NCBI GenBank assembly: GCA_052108535.1 | Contig: JBQDZM010000008.1 | Location: forward strand, 1-64,000 | Origin: Galactobacter sp052108535 | GTDB lineage: Bacteria > Actinomycetota > Actinomycetes > Actinomycetales > Micrococcaceae | Reading direction: 5' to 3' | Length of the DNA: 64,000 nt | Part shown: one piece after another, positions 46,120-55,060 of the stretch | Position numbering within the stretch: the first letter of the stretch is position 1 | Layout of the letters: the number at the start of each line of letters is the position of its first letter | Notes under the pieces: model-generated | Databases searched by the model: none | Told to the model about the DNA's origin: nothing | Seen by the model: the letters and a program-made list of their open reading frames with translations, nothing else | Translations under genes and position numbers: made by a program

Positions 46120-49100
46120 TCACTTCAAGCTCTTCAGCGTGAAGTTGTAGACGCTGGTCTGACCGGAGATGATCTGCGCCTTCTTGGTGGCCGGAATGTA
46201 GCCGTTGGCGGAGACCGTGACAGTCAGAGGAGCGTTGGACTTCTGCATCCAGTACGCGTATCGCCCGTCCTTGTCGGTCCGCAGCGTCACGTCGTAGGAG
46301 CGACCGTCCAGATGCACCACTGCATCCTCCAGAGGACCATCCTCACCGGAAACCACGCCGGTGATCTTGCCCCAACCGGCCGGAGCCTTCACCGTCATCT
46401 CTGCCGCGACCTCAACGGGAGCATACGGAGTGACGGCTGACGGAGTCAGCGTCGCGGTGTAGACACCGGGCTGGTCGACGTCAGCGGTGAACGTCGAGGT
46501 GACCGTCACCGACTTACCGGGAGCCAGCGTGAACTCGGCCGGCTGAACGTCGAGCCAGTCCACCCCGCCACCGGCGGAGGAACCGACCACGTTCATGACC
46601 ACGTGCATATCCGGGAAGTCGATATCCGCGGTAGCGGACGGCTCCGGAATGCCGCAGAACTCGGAGGCGATGTAGGACGGTGCCGTCTCCGCCTCAGCGT
46701 TGGAACCCACGTAGAAGGTCGCCCCGATTTCGTTGGAGATCTCCGCAACCAGCGTCCCGCCAGCAGGCACGGTGCCCTCGACCGGAACCGACACGATGGT
46801 GGCTTCCTGGACCCCCAGGTTGGTGGTCGCGGAACCGATCTTCTCCATGTTGGCGTAGGCCAGTTCGCCGTCCAACGTGTAGAGGTTCACGGTCACCTCC
46901 TGCGCCTCAGAGTTGGTCTCGACCCCGAACTGCACCTCTGAGACGTCGAAGCTGGACTTGATGTCGAAGTCCTCCAACGTGAAGGTTCGCAGCACTTGGG
47001 TGGGACCACCATTACAGGCAGCGGAGTTCACCGGGATGATGTCCTGCGACGAGGAGTGAGTCAGGACCGTCTCCCCCGCCTTGACCTCAGGGGCCGACGG
47101 CGTGACCGGCGACTTCGACGTACCCAACTCACCCTTGCCGCTTTGCTTCGCGGTGGACAGGGAACGCTGGGCGTTCTTCTCATCCTTCGCAGCCGTGGTG
47201 GTTCCCTTGGACTTGGTCCCGGCCTTCGAGACCCCGTCCAGGACCGTGGCCTCACCGGTCACACCCTGGATGGCACCCTTGGAACCGGTTCCGTCCAACA
47301 CTTCGTAACCGGCGCCGCCGGCAGTCATGGAGACCTCTGCCGGTGCCGTGCCCGTGTTGGTCACCTTCACCTTGCGCTCCACCGACTTCCCGATGCCGAC
47401 GTTGGCCTTCAACTCGTCCGTGTCGACCTCCAGGCGCGGGGCCTTGAGCTTGCCGTGCTTGGTGACGGCGCCACCGTCCTTGTTCAGGTTGGCGGTACCG
47501 GACACCGCCTCGTACCCCTTGGACTCGATGGTGTAGGTGTACTTCCCGAGCACCAGGGTCTGGAAGTACTTCCCGTCCTCGCCCGTGGTGGCCACCGTCT
47601 CCTGACCATCGGCATCGACGATGGTCACGGTGGCGCCCTTGATCACCTTGTTCGTGTTCGCGTCGGTGACCTTGCCCTTCAGCTGGGCCGTGGGCGGGGT
47701 CAAGAACGAGATCGAGAGATCCTTGGCGGCAAAAGCGCTGTTGAAGGAGTACTCGAATCCGACCGTGCCGGTGGCGTTCTCCACGCCCACCGTGGCAGAG
47801 GACCCCTTGGCCGTCTCCGTGTCCGTCAGGTCGCCATAGCCAAAGGTGATGCCACCATCCGCCGTCAGTGTCGCTGAGAAGCTCACTCGATCGGTGGTCG
47901 GCGAGGCCGCACGGACGTTACGCCACTCGACAATGAATGCATCCACGCCGTCGATCTCGGTCGTCTTGGTGTAGACGCCAGCCTCAGCGTCCACCACCAG
48001 GTCGTCCCAGAACGGGTACACGGCCGCGTTGGGTGCGCTAGAGCTGGGCAGGGCACCGTTGCTGAACTCGGTCGAGGTAGCACCGAAGGTCAGGAAGCCA
48101 TTGGTGGCCACCGAAGCCTCGGTGAACTCCTTCTCGTACAGCGGGAACTCGAAGGGCAGTGTGACCTTCTCGGCAGCATCATCTCCGCTTAAGTCCAGCT
48201 CGGTGTCACCCTGAAGGTACTCACCGGTTGATTCTGCACAGGTGTAACCCCAACCGTCCTTGACGAGTTGGAGCGTCAGCGCCACCGTCTCGTCTCCGTC
48301 CACCGTCACGGTCTCCTCAGCACCGCTGTAGCACTGCCCGGCACTTGCCGTCACCGTGTACTCGGCTTCGGAAATATCCGAGAAGCTGAACGCACCGTCT
48401 GCGTCCGTCGTGACCGGGTCCACCTGAGCGTGGATCTTCACTTCGGCACCGGCGACCGGCTCGTCCGCCGCGTCCTTCACCGTTCCGCTGACCGTGTGGG
48501 TCGCGGCGGCTTCCAGCGTGAAGTCGGCGGTGACGGATTCCTCAGCCACCACCGTGACGGTCTCGGAGGCCGCGGTATACCCAAAGGCGGATGCGGTGAC
48601 CGTGGTCTCGCCAGCAGGTGCCTTGACGGAGTACTTGCCGTCCGCGTCGGTGGCCAAGGTGCGGGAGAAATCACCGTTGACGACGGTGATCTCCGCGCCA
48701 GAGATGGCCTCACCGTCAGCGTCGACGACGGTGCCGTCCAGAGTCCCGACGTCCTGACCGGGCGCGGCGTCCAGCATCGCGACAACGTCCAACTTGCCCT
48801 CGCCAAACACGTTGTTGTTCTCCACGGTCCCGCCGCAGGAGGTGTCATCGGTGTCGATGGCCGTCCGGTTCAGGATGTCCTTGGTGCCCTCGATGTCTCC
48901 GACCAGGGCCGGGGAAGCGCTCCACAACAGCGCCACAGCGCCGGAGACGTGGGGTGCAGCCATGGAGGTTCCGGAGAGGTTCCCATACTGCCCCCCGACG
49001 ATGGTGGAACGAATATTGGTCCCGGGAGCCGCGATATTCGGCTTGATCCCGTCATCCTCGCCGGTGCCTCGCGACGAGAGTGGTGAGATGCTGCCGTTGG

Positions 49101-50289
49101 ACTGGTAATTTCCCACGGAGTAGTTCGCGGTGTTGGCGCCCGGTGACGAGGTCGTTTGGCATTGTGCCCCGGCGTTACCGGCGGACCACACCCCGAAGAT
49201 TCCGGAGGCGTCCCACCCATCGGTGATGTCCTTGTACCAGTCGTCAACGACTCCTGCGTCGCTGGCACCCCAGGAGTTATTGACGATCTGCGGGCGCTTG
49301 GACGCATCCGGGTTCTCTCCCTGAGCGTCGGTCGGAGCCATCATCCACTGGCCGGAGGAGAGCAGCGCGTCATCCGCGCAGGTATCGCAGCCGTTGGCCT
49401 CGATCCATTTGGCGCCGGGGGCCATACCCACCTGGTTCTCGCCGCCGTCGGAACCGACCATGGTGCCCATGGTGTGCGTACCGTGGCTGGAGTTCCCCGC
49501 CGTGTCGCACGGTGCCCCATCACATTGCCCCGTGGCGTCGAACCAGTTGTAGTCATTGGTGAACGTACCGTCGCCGTTATTGCCGCGATACTGATTCACC
49601 AGTGCCGGGTGGTCGTACTGCGTCCCAGAGTCCACGCTGGCCACGGTGATGCCCTCACCGGTGATGCCTTGGGCCCAAACCTCGGGAGCGCCGGTCTCCT
49701 CGATGCCCCATTCCACGGCGTTGGTGCCGGAGTCTGACTTGGTGCTCTTCACGACCAAGGGATCCGGTTTGTCCATGACGACCGACTCGTGGATCTCCGC
49801 GACGTTGGCGTCCATGGCCAAGCTCGTGGCCTGCTTCATGGTGCCGCCCTTGACCAACACCCGGTTAGAGAGCCAGAAGCTGGTGTAGTCGGCGTCTGCC
49901 TTGTCGAGTGAGGCGATCGTGGCCTTCTGCGAGGCGTTGGCCTTGGCCTTCAGCTCCTTGACGACATACTCACCGCGCTCGTCCCAGTCCTTGATGGTCT
50001 TGGCCTTGGACAGGTCGGCCTTGGGTTTCATCTTCACCCAGTAGTCGGCCGTCTTGTTCTTGGTCAGCTCCGCCTTCGCCTGATCCGTGAATTTCTCCTC
50101 GGCGGCTGCCTTGCTGACCTTGCCCGTACTGACCTGTACTGCGGCATTCGACTGGGAACTGGGGGCACCCGACTGCACCGCGGTTGCGGGAGCCACCCCC
50201 CAGGCTGTGGTGACGAGGACGGCGCCGGCCGCTGCGGCAGCCAGCACCTTCCTCCTGAACTTGCTGGGTTGCTTGCTTGGACCGTTCAC
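46120..50289 (-). CDS. Secreted subtilisin-like serine protease (S8) with carboxypeptidase-like repeats
   Basis: About 1389 residues from GTG 50289, which follows GGAGGAAAAA. Signal peptide (Lys-Phe-Arg-Arg-Lys, Ala-rich core, Ala-Thr-Ala cleavage). The inhibitor-I9-like propeptide is at about 60-170. The S8 catalytic triad is Asp220 (Ala-Ser-Val-Asp-Ser-Gly), His269 (Ser-His-Gly-Thr-His) and Ser442 (Gly-Thr-Ser-Met-Ala-Ala-Pro). After about residue 535 come carboxypeptidase-regulatory-like beta domains (Gly-Thr-Val-Val-Asp-Ala-Asp-Gly-Glu-Ala-Ile-Ser-Gly-Ala), repeated at 610 and 900 and at the C-terminus, plus other all-beta regions. A large extracellular protease, probably for protein nutrition. 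No sortase motif is seen. Confidence 0.95.
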   Translation of the reverse strand: MNGPSKQPSKFRRKVLAAAAAGAVLVTTAWGVAPATAVQSGAPSSQSNAAVQVSTGKVSKAAAEEKFTDQAKAELTKNKTADYWVKMKPKADLSKAKTIKDWDERGEYVVKELKAKANASQKATIASLDKADADYTSFWLSNRVLVKGGTMKQATSLAMDANVAEIHESVVMDKPDPLVVKSTKSDSGTNAVEWGIEETGAPEVWAQGITGEGITVASVDSGTQYDHPALVNQYRGNNGDGTFTNDYNWFDATGQCDGAPCDTAGNSSHGTHTMGTMVGSDGGENQVGMAPGAKWIEANGCDTCADDALLSSGQWMMAPTDAQGENPDASKRPQIVNNSWGASDAGVVDDWYKDITDGWDASGIFGVWSAGNAGAQCQTTSSPGANTANYSVGNYQSNGSISPLSSRGTGEDDGIKPNIAAPGTNIRSTIVGGQYGNLSGTSMAAPHVSGAVALLWSASPALVGDIEGTKDILNRTAIDTDDTSCGGTVENNNVFGEGKLDVVAMLDAAPGQDVGTLDGTVVDADGEAISGAEITVVNGDFSRTLATDADGKYSVKAPAGETTVTASAFGYTAASETVTVVAEESVTADFTLEAAATHTVSGTVKDAADEPVAGAEVKIHAQVDPVTTDADGAFSFSDISEAEYTVTASAGQCYSGAEETVTVDGDETVALTLQLVKDGWGYTCAESTGEYLQGDTELDLSGDDAAEKVTLPFEFPLYEKEFTEASVATNGFLTFGATSTEFSNGALPSSSAPNAAVYPFWDDLVVDAEAGVYTKTTEIDGVDAFIVEWRNVRAASPTTDRVSFSATLTADGGITFGYGDLTDTETAKGSSATVGVENATGTVGFEYSFNSAFAAKDLSISFLTPPTAQLKGKVTDANTNKVIKGATVTIVDADGQETVATTGEDGKYFQTLVLGKYTYTIESKGYEAVSGTANLNKDGGAVTKHGKLKAPRLEVDTDELKANVGIGKSVERKVKVTNTGTAPAEVSMTAGGAGYEVLDGTGSKGAIQGVTGEATVLDGVSKAGTKSKGTTTAAKDEKNAQRSLSTAKQSGKGELGTSKSPVTPSAPEVKAGETVLTHSSSQDIIPVNSAACNGGPTQVLRTFTLEDFDIKSSFDVSEVQFGVETNSEAQEVTVNLYTLDGELAYANMEKIGSATTNLGVQEATIVSVPVEGTVPAGGTLVAEISNEIGATFYVGSNAEAETAPSYIASEFCGIPEPSATADIDFPDMHVVMNVVGSSAGGGVDWLDVQPAEFTLAPGKSVTVTSTFTADVDQPGVYTATLTPSAVTPYAPVEVAAEMTVKAPAGWGKITGVVSGEDGPLEDAVVHLDGRSYDVTLRTDKDGRYAYWMQKSNAPLTVTVSANGYIPATKKAQIISGQTSVYNFTLKSLK

Positions 50290-50466
50290 TTTTTCCTCCT
50301 GCGGGAGCTGCCCCAGGCAGCGGCACCATGTGGTGCCACGAAGTGGAGTGAGCACCGGTGATGACGCTCACAGTCCAGTTCATTCGTGAAAGGAGTCTTG
50401 AACAAGGTCGGAACCCGGTCAGTTCAGGGTACGAACCAGGGCAGTACCGAGGTGTATGGCCCAGCT

Positions 50467-51468
50467 TCAGGAGCGCAGGGAGGCCACGAAATCCAGCTTC
50501 TCCAGCACGCGGTCCCCAATCACGAACGGGTACAGGTCCTCCTGACCCATGGACCGGTTCATGAGGTTCAGTGCCGTGGACAACGGCACCCAGACGGACG
50601 TGACCAGGTCACGGAAGCGCTGCCGCCCCACCAGGTCAGCGGCAGACACGAGACCGTAGGAGGCCGCGGTCTCCACCGCATCACAGATGTGTAGGTAGTG
50701 CGCCCAGGTCTCCGCGAAGTCCTCATACGGGTGCATGGTGGCGTAGGAGGAGATGTAGGAACTCTCCCATCCCTCCGGAGGGCCGTCGGTGTAGTGCCGG
50801 TCGATGGTCTCCTGGTAATCGACCCGCTCGTCCCCGAACAAATCACGGGCACGCTCCAGCAACGCCGCGCCACCAGGCGCATCCGGGCGTTCCATCAACT
50901 GCCATTCGAAGTAGTGCCCCACCTCGTGACGGAAGTGACCCAGCATGGTGCGGTAGGGCTCGTCGAGCTGTTCCCTGATGTACTCCCGGTGCGAATCCTC
51001 GCTCTCCGCGAGGTCGATGGTGATGACGCCCTCGGCGTGCCCGATGGTGACCTGCTCACCCACGGAGGAGAGCAGGTCAAAGCATAGGCCGTTCACGGGA
51101 TCCTCCGCCTTGGTGACCACGGCGAACCCGAGTGCGTCGAGCTCCGCAAGCAGATGCCGCTTGGCGCGTTCCGCCACCGCGTAGTTCTCCAGGCCCTCCA
51201 GGTCTTCGTCGGCCGGCCTGGTGCGGGTCAGGTCGCAGGCCCAGCACTGCCCGCCCTCCAAACGTGCCAGCCACGTGCAACCGGAGAGATTCAGGTTGGA
51301 ACAGACATGCCACACCAGGCCGTCGGCATCCACGTAGGTTCCGTCCTGCGCCAAGGGAACGATCTCATGTTCCACCGCCGAGTACCCCAGGCCGACACCG
51401 CACTCCACGCACACCGAGTTCTCGAAGTACAGCGCGTTACCGCACTGCCTGCAGCTGTAGTGCTTCAT
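50467..51468 (-). CDS. Putative zinc-binding metallopeptidase (zinc ribbon plus HExxH)
   Basis: 333 residues. An N-terminal zinc ribbon (Cys-Arg-Gln-Cys and Cys-Val-Glu-Cys) is followed by a larger domain with His181-Glu-Val-Gly-His185, a gluzincin-like active site, and further conserved acidic and Trp residues (Glu-Thr-Trp-Ala-His-Tyr). It matches the putative zinc-binding peptidase family encoded beside transglutaminase/ATP-grasp/alpha-E genes. GAGGAG precedes the ATG, which overlaps the preceding stop. Last gene of the four-gene operon. Substrate unknown; it may trim or remove a peptide made by the partner enzymes. Confidence 0.88.
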   Translation of the reverse strand: MKHYSCRQCGNALYFENSVCVECGVGLGYSAVEHEIVPLAQDGTYVDADGLVWHVCSNLNLSGCTWLARLEGGQCWACDLTRTRPADEDLEGLENYAVAERAKRHLLAELDALGFAVVTKAEDPVNGLCFDLLSSVGEQVTIGHAEGVITIDLAESEDSHREYIREQLDEPYRTMLGHFRHEVGHYFEWQLMERPDAPGGAALLERARDLFGDERVDYQETIDRHYTDGPPEGWESSYISSYATMHPYEDFAETWAHYLHICDAVETAASYGLVSAADLVGRQRFRDLVTSVWVPLSTALNLMNRSMGQEDLYPFVIGDRVLEKLDFVASLRS

Positions 51469-52376
51469 ACGTTCTCCTCAACAGGTTCACCGGATACGGG
51501 GTCCAACGGACCCACGTCCACGGAGACATCCAGGGTGGACTTCTTGGCTTCGGTGGTGATGATGCCGCGGACCGGGGCCACGTCGTCGTAGTCCCGTCCC
51601 CACGCTACGGTGATATAGCGGTCGTTGGCCCACTGATCATTGGTGGGGTCGATCGCCAGCCATTCACCGCTTCCGGGAACCCACACGGCCACCCAAGCGT
51701 GGGAGGCGTCCGCGCCGAAGACACGTTTCTGGCCTGGAGCTGGTGTCGTGGCCAGGTATCCGCTCACGTATCTGGCCGCGAGCCCCTGCGAGCGCAGGCA
51801 GGACAGCGCCAGATGCGCAAAGTCTTGGCAGACGCCGGCGCGCTTGCGCAGGACATCGCCCACAGTGGAGGTCACGCTGGTGGCCTCACCGTCGTACCTG
51901 AAGTCGGTGAAGATGCGGTGCATGATCTCCGTTGCGACCTCACCCAGGGCGCGCCCCGGCGTGAACGAGGGGACCGCATAGGCCTCGACATCAGGCAGTT
52001 GCTGCACACGCGGCGACTCCAGGGCGAACTCCGCCGCCTCCCAGGCACCGGGCAGGTCGGGGTATTCCAACGGCCGGGCGTCCTCCCAGGCCACGGCGAG
52101 CGCCTCCTCGCAATACTCCGGCCTGGACACGATCACGTCGGCGTCGGCGACCACCTTGAGGTCATCGTGATTATTGGTCAGGTGGAAGTAGGTGACCTGG
52201 TTTCCGTAGTGGTCCAGCCCTGGTGCAAGGTCCAGGGGTGTGGGGGTCACGTCTACGGTGGACGTGAGCACCTGTTGCCAGGGCAGTTGACGCGGCCCCA
52301 GGTGCACCACTCCCAGCGAGTCCTGCACCACGTCGCTGTATCCGTACTCGGTGCTGTGCCACACGCGGTATCTCAT
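51465..52376 (-). CDS. Transglutaminase-like cysteine peptidase/ligase
   Basis: 303 residues with an N-terminal beta domain (Met-Arg-Tyr-Arg-Val-Trp-His-Ser-Thr-Glu-Tyr) and a transglutaminase core with triad Cys183 (Gly-Val-Cys-Gln-Asp-Phe), His226 (Ser-His-Ala-Trp-Val) and Asp243 (Ile-Asp-Pro-Thr-Asn-Asp). Cytoplasmic. ATGA overlaps with the genes on both sides show tight coupling to the ATP-grasp/alpha-E fusion and the metallopeptidase. Likely part of a peptide-tagging or peptide-synthesis system. Confidence 0.92.
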   Translation of the reverse strand: MRYRVWHSTEYGYSDVVQDSLGVVHLGPRQLPWQQVLTSTVDVTPTPLDLAPGLDHYGNQVTYFHLTNNHDDLKVVADADVIVSRPEYCEEALAVAWEDARPLEYPDLPGAWEAAEFALESPRVQQLPDVEAYAVPSFTPGRALGEVATEIMHRIFTDFRYDGEATSVTSTVGDVLRKRAGVCQDFAHLALSCLRSQGLAARYVSGYLATTPAPGQKRVFGADASHAWVAVWVPGSGEWLAIDPTNDQWANDRYITVAWGRDYDDVAPVRGIITTEAKKSTLDVSVDVGPLDPVSGEPVEENV

Positions 52377-55057
52377 GCGCTGATCCCACCCGTCGGGTTG
52401 CCCGGCAGGCCCGGGCCCGGCCGGCCGGAGGATGGCGGCCCGGAGGCCGACGACCCGGAGGCCGGCGCGGCAGGGCCCGACGTAACGGGGCCCAGCAAGG
52501 CGTTGAACGGCAGTGGGGTGGGGCCGGCCTCGAAGTAGTGAGCGTCGATGGCGAGGCCTAAGGCGTTCAGGGACGCGATGCCGTCGTTGATGAACTCGGC
52601 CACGCTCTGTCCGCGATGCTCCTGGACGCCGCCGACCACGTCGTGCTCCAACGGTTCCAGGGCGCGCAGCATGTCATCCACGAGCCGTTCCGGGCGGGTG
52701 GATCCGGTGGAGGTCGGCATGGCGGCCAGACTCTCCTGGGCTCGGACCAGGGACGCCGCGATGGAGCGCGGGTTGGCGCGGTCGCTGACCAGCAGGTCGA
52801 GTGCGTCTGGGATCCGCATGACGCCGCGGTAGCGGCGCCGGTAGGTGACCACCGATTCGGCTGCGGTGAGGATGCCTTCCAGCGCTCTGCGCTCGTCGCG
52901 CGTTAGGAGTCCGCTGCCGATCTCACCGCGTGCCTCGGCGCGTGTTGCCGTGGCGGCCAGCAGCCTGCTGACCTGTTGCGCACGTTCCAGGGCCTGGCCC
53001 ACCTGCAGCATGTGCCAGCCGTCGTCTCGCATCATGTTGGTGACGATTCCCTGGAAGGCGAGCAGGGCGGTGAGCATCCGCGCGCTACTCTCACCGGTGA
53101 GGCGCTCGTGGTTGAAGGCGCGCAGTGCATCTGCTGCCCGGTCCACGGAGGAGAACACACGCCAGGTGTCGAGGGAGAGTTGGTCCCTGACGCCTTCGAG
53201 CGAGCTGCGCATCATGGTCAGCGAATGGGCAACGGAACCCACCCTGTCCGCGTCCAGCAACAACGACCGGAACTCTTGATCCGGGTCCGTCCAGAGGCCG
53301 CCGACCAAGGAGTGAATGGCGTCCAAGAGGAGCTGGGGGCCCGCTGCCGTCGTGGAGTTGCCGAAGTGCCGGTCGTTGGCGCCGAGCTGTTCCTGCGTGG
53401 CCAAGACTAGGCGCAGCATGGCCTCTGCCCGTTCCGCGTACCGTCCCGCCCAGAACATGTCTTCCAGCGCACGGGGGGTGAACTCCGGTTCGGTGCGGGC
53501 GGTGGTCCCACGCGTTACCTCTGCGAGCCCATGATCGGCCTCGTTCACGGTTGATTTCAGGACCCAGACGTCCTTGGTCACCGGCGCCGCGTCCGGGTTG
53601 GCGCGCACCGTCGCGAGTCCCCCGGATAGCGGCCGGTACGCGGTGCCTAGCCGCACCGTGAAGGCGCGGAAGAGGAGGTCACGCGAGGTGCTGTGGTCGC
53701 CGTCCCAGACCGGAGCTTGGGACAGGGGCAGCAATTCCTGCCCGACGAATCGGTACGGTGCCGCCGCGATCCTTGCCAGGATCTCCTCCCGGGGGCGCTC
53801 TGCGAGCGCCTTGCGGGAACGGTCCACGCTGCGGACCACCAGGGTCTCGTCTCCGGCGATGACGCGGGCCTCGACCTGACGCCTTGACTCCGGGTCCCCG
53901 CACCAGAGGGTGGGGACCTGGTCCAGTCGCAACTGCTCGCCCAAGAGGTGTTCGCTGACCGCGGGCAAGTACGGAAGCAGCGCCGGGTTCTCCAGGACGC
54001 CAGAACCCAAGCCGTTGGCGATCCGCACCGTACCTCTGCGCATGCATTCGGTCAGACCGGCCACTCCCAGTTGGGAGTCGCCTCGCAGTTCCAGTGGGTC
54101 GCAGAAGTCCGCGTCCACGCGGCGAAGGATCACGTCCACCTTGAACTTCGGTTCGCGGTCCGGCCAGCCGGAGGGCCTGATCCAGACGGCACCCTCGTGC
54201 ACCACCAGGTCGTTGCCTTGCACCATGGGGAAGCCCAACGCTGAGGCCAGGTAGGCCTGATCGAAGGCGGTTTCCGACCGCGGTCCGGGCGTGAGCACCA
54301 CGATCCGGGGGAAGTTCACGCCCTCCGGGGCGGACTCCACCAGCCCTGAACGCAGGGCGGAGAGGTAGGGGCCCATTCTGTGCACCGGGTGCTCGTAATG
54401 CAGCTGCGGCAACACCTGAGAGATCACCCTGCGGTTCTCGGCAGCGAAACCGAGCCCCGAGGGCGCCTGAACGCGGTCCGCCAGGACCCGCCATTCACCA
54501 TGGCTATCCCGGCCCAGGTCGGTGCCCGTGAGCACCAACGGAGCCATCTCCCTTGACCCTGGTTGCGACAGTGGCCGCAGGAAGCCGGGGTGTCCGTAGA
54601 CCGCCGCGGACGGCAGCACCCCGGAGCGCAGCACGGAGCGTTCCCCGTAGAGGTCGGTCAGCAGCGCGTCCAGGAGTTCGGCCCGCTGCGCCAGTCCGAC
54701 TTCCAGCTTGTCCCACGTGGGCCGGTCAAGGATGAGCGGGAACGGATCCAACTGCCACGGCTGCGCGCCGGTGTCACGGCGGTAGTAGGTGACCCCGTCG
54801 TCGGCCAGGAAACGCCCGATCTCCGCGCCCATCCGCGAGAGATCCTCACGGGTCAGCCCGAGTGCGGTCTCCGCCAAGGGCCGCCAGGCCTCACGCAGGT
54901 TCCCGTCCTGAGCGATCACCTCGTCGAAGCGCACTCCGCTGCCGGTCCCGGCCTCGGTGGGACCGGTTCCGTCCTGTCCCTCCACGCCGAAGGGAAGCCG
55001 GGGCTGCGACGGTGACGGGTTGGTCACGGTCGCCGCGTAGTCGCGCAGGATGCTCAC
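52373..55057 (-). CDS. Circularly permuted ATP-grasp protein fused to an alpha-E (DUF403) domain
   Basis: 894 residues. The N-terminal 540 or so match the circularly permuted ATP-grasp type 2 family (Tyr-Tyr-Arg-Arg, Arg-Ile-Val-Val-Leu-Thr-Pro-Gly, Arg-Arg-Val-Asp-Ala-Asp-Phe-Cys-Asp-Pro, Ala-Asn-Gly-Leu-Gly-Ser-Gly-Val). The alpha-E helical domain spans about 545-860 (Met-Phe-Trp-Ala-Gly-Arg-Tyr-Ala-Glu-Arg-Ala-Glu). Often these are two proteins; here they are one. ATP-grasp enzymes join a carboxylate to an amine, so peptide ligation is plausible. It starts at GTG 55057, two bases after the DUF2126 stop. Confidence 0.9.
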   Translation of the reverse strand: MSILRDYAATVTNPSPSQPRLPFGVEGQDGTGPTEAGTGSGVRFDEVIAQDGNLREAWRPLAETALGLTREDLSRMGAEIGRFLADDGVTYYRRDTGAQPWQLDPFPLILDRPTWDKLEVGLAQRAELLDALLTDLYGERSVLRSGVLPSAAVYGHPGFLRPLSQPGSREMAPLVLTGTDLGRDSHGEWRVLADRVQAPSGLGFAAENRRVISQVLPQLHYEHPVHRMGPYLSALRSGLVESAPEGVNFPRIVVLTPGPRSETAFDQAYLASALGFPMVQGNDLVVHEGAVWIRPSGWPDREPKFKVDVILRRVDADFCDPLELRGDSQLGVAGLTECMRRGTVRIANGLGSGVLENPALLPYLPAVSEHLLGEQLRLDQVPTLWCGDPESRRQVEARVIAGDETLVVRSVDRSRKALAERPREEILARIAAAPYRFVGQELLPLSQAPVWDGDHSTSRDLLFRAFTVRLGTAYRPLSGGLATVRANPDAAPVTKDVWVLKSTVNEADHGLAEVTRGTTARTEPEFTPRALEDMFWAGRYAERAEAMLRLVLATQEQLGANDRHFGNSTTAAGPQLLLDAIHSLVGGLWTDPDQEFRSLLLDADRVGSVAHSLTMMRSSLEGVRDQLSLDTWRVFSSVDRAADALRAFNHERLTGESSARMLTALLAFQGIVTNMMRDDGWHMLQVGQALERAQQVSRLLAATATRAEARGEIGSGLLTRDERRALEGILTAAESVVTYRRRYRGVMRIPDALDLLVSDRANPRSIAASLVRAQESLAAMPTSTGSTRPERLVDDMLRALEPLEHDVVGGVQEHRGQSVAEFINDGIASLNALGLAIDAHYFEAGPTPLPFNALLGPVTSGPAAPASGSSASGPPSSGRPGPGLPGNPTGGISA

Positions 55058-55060
55058 GGG

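Noticed and set aside
53679..54494. Minus-strand frame of 271 codons inside the ATP-grasp gene
   Set aside because: Arg/Gly/Pro-rich composition and full overlap with a well-conserved protein in another frame; a shadow.
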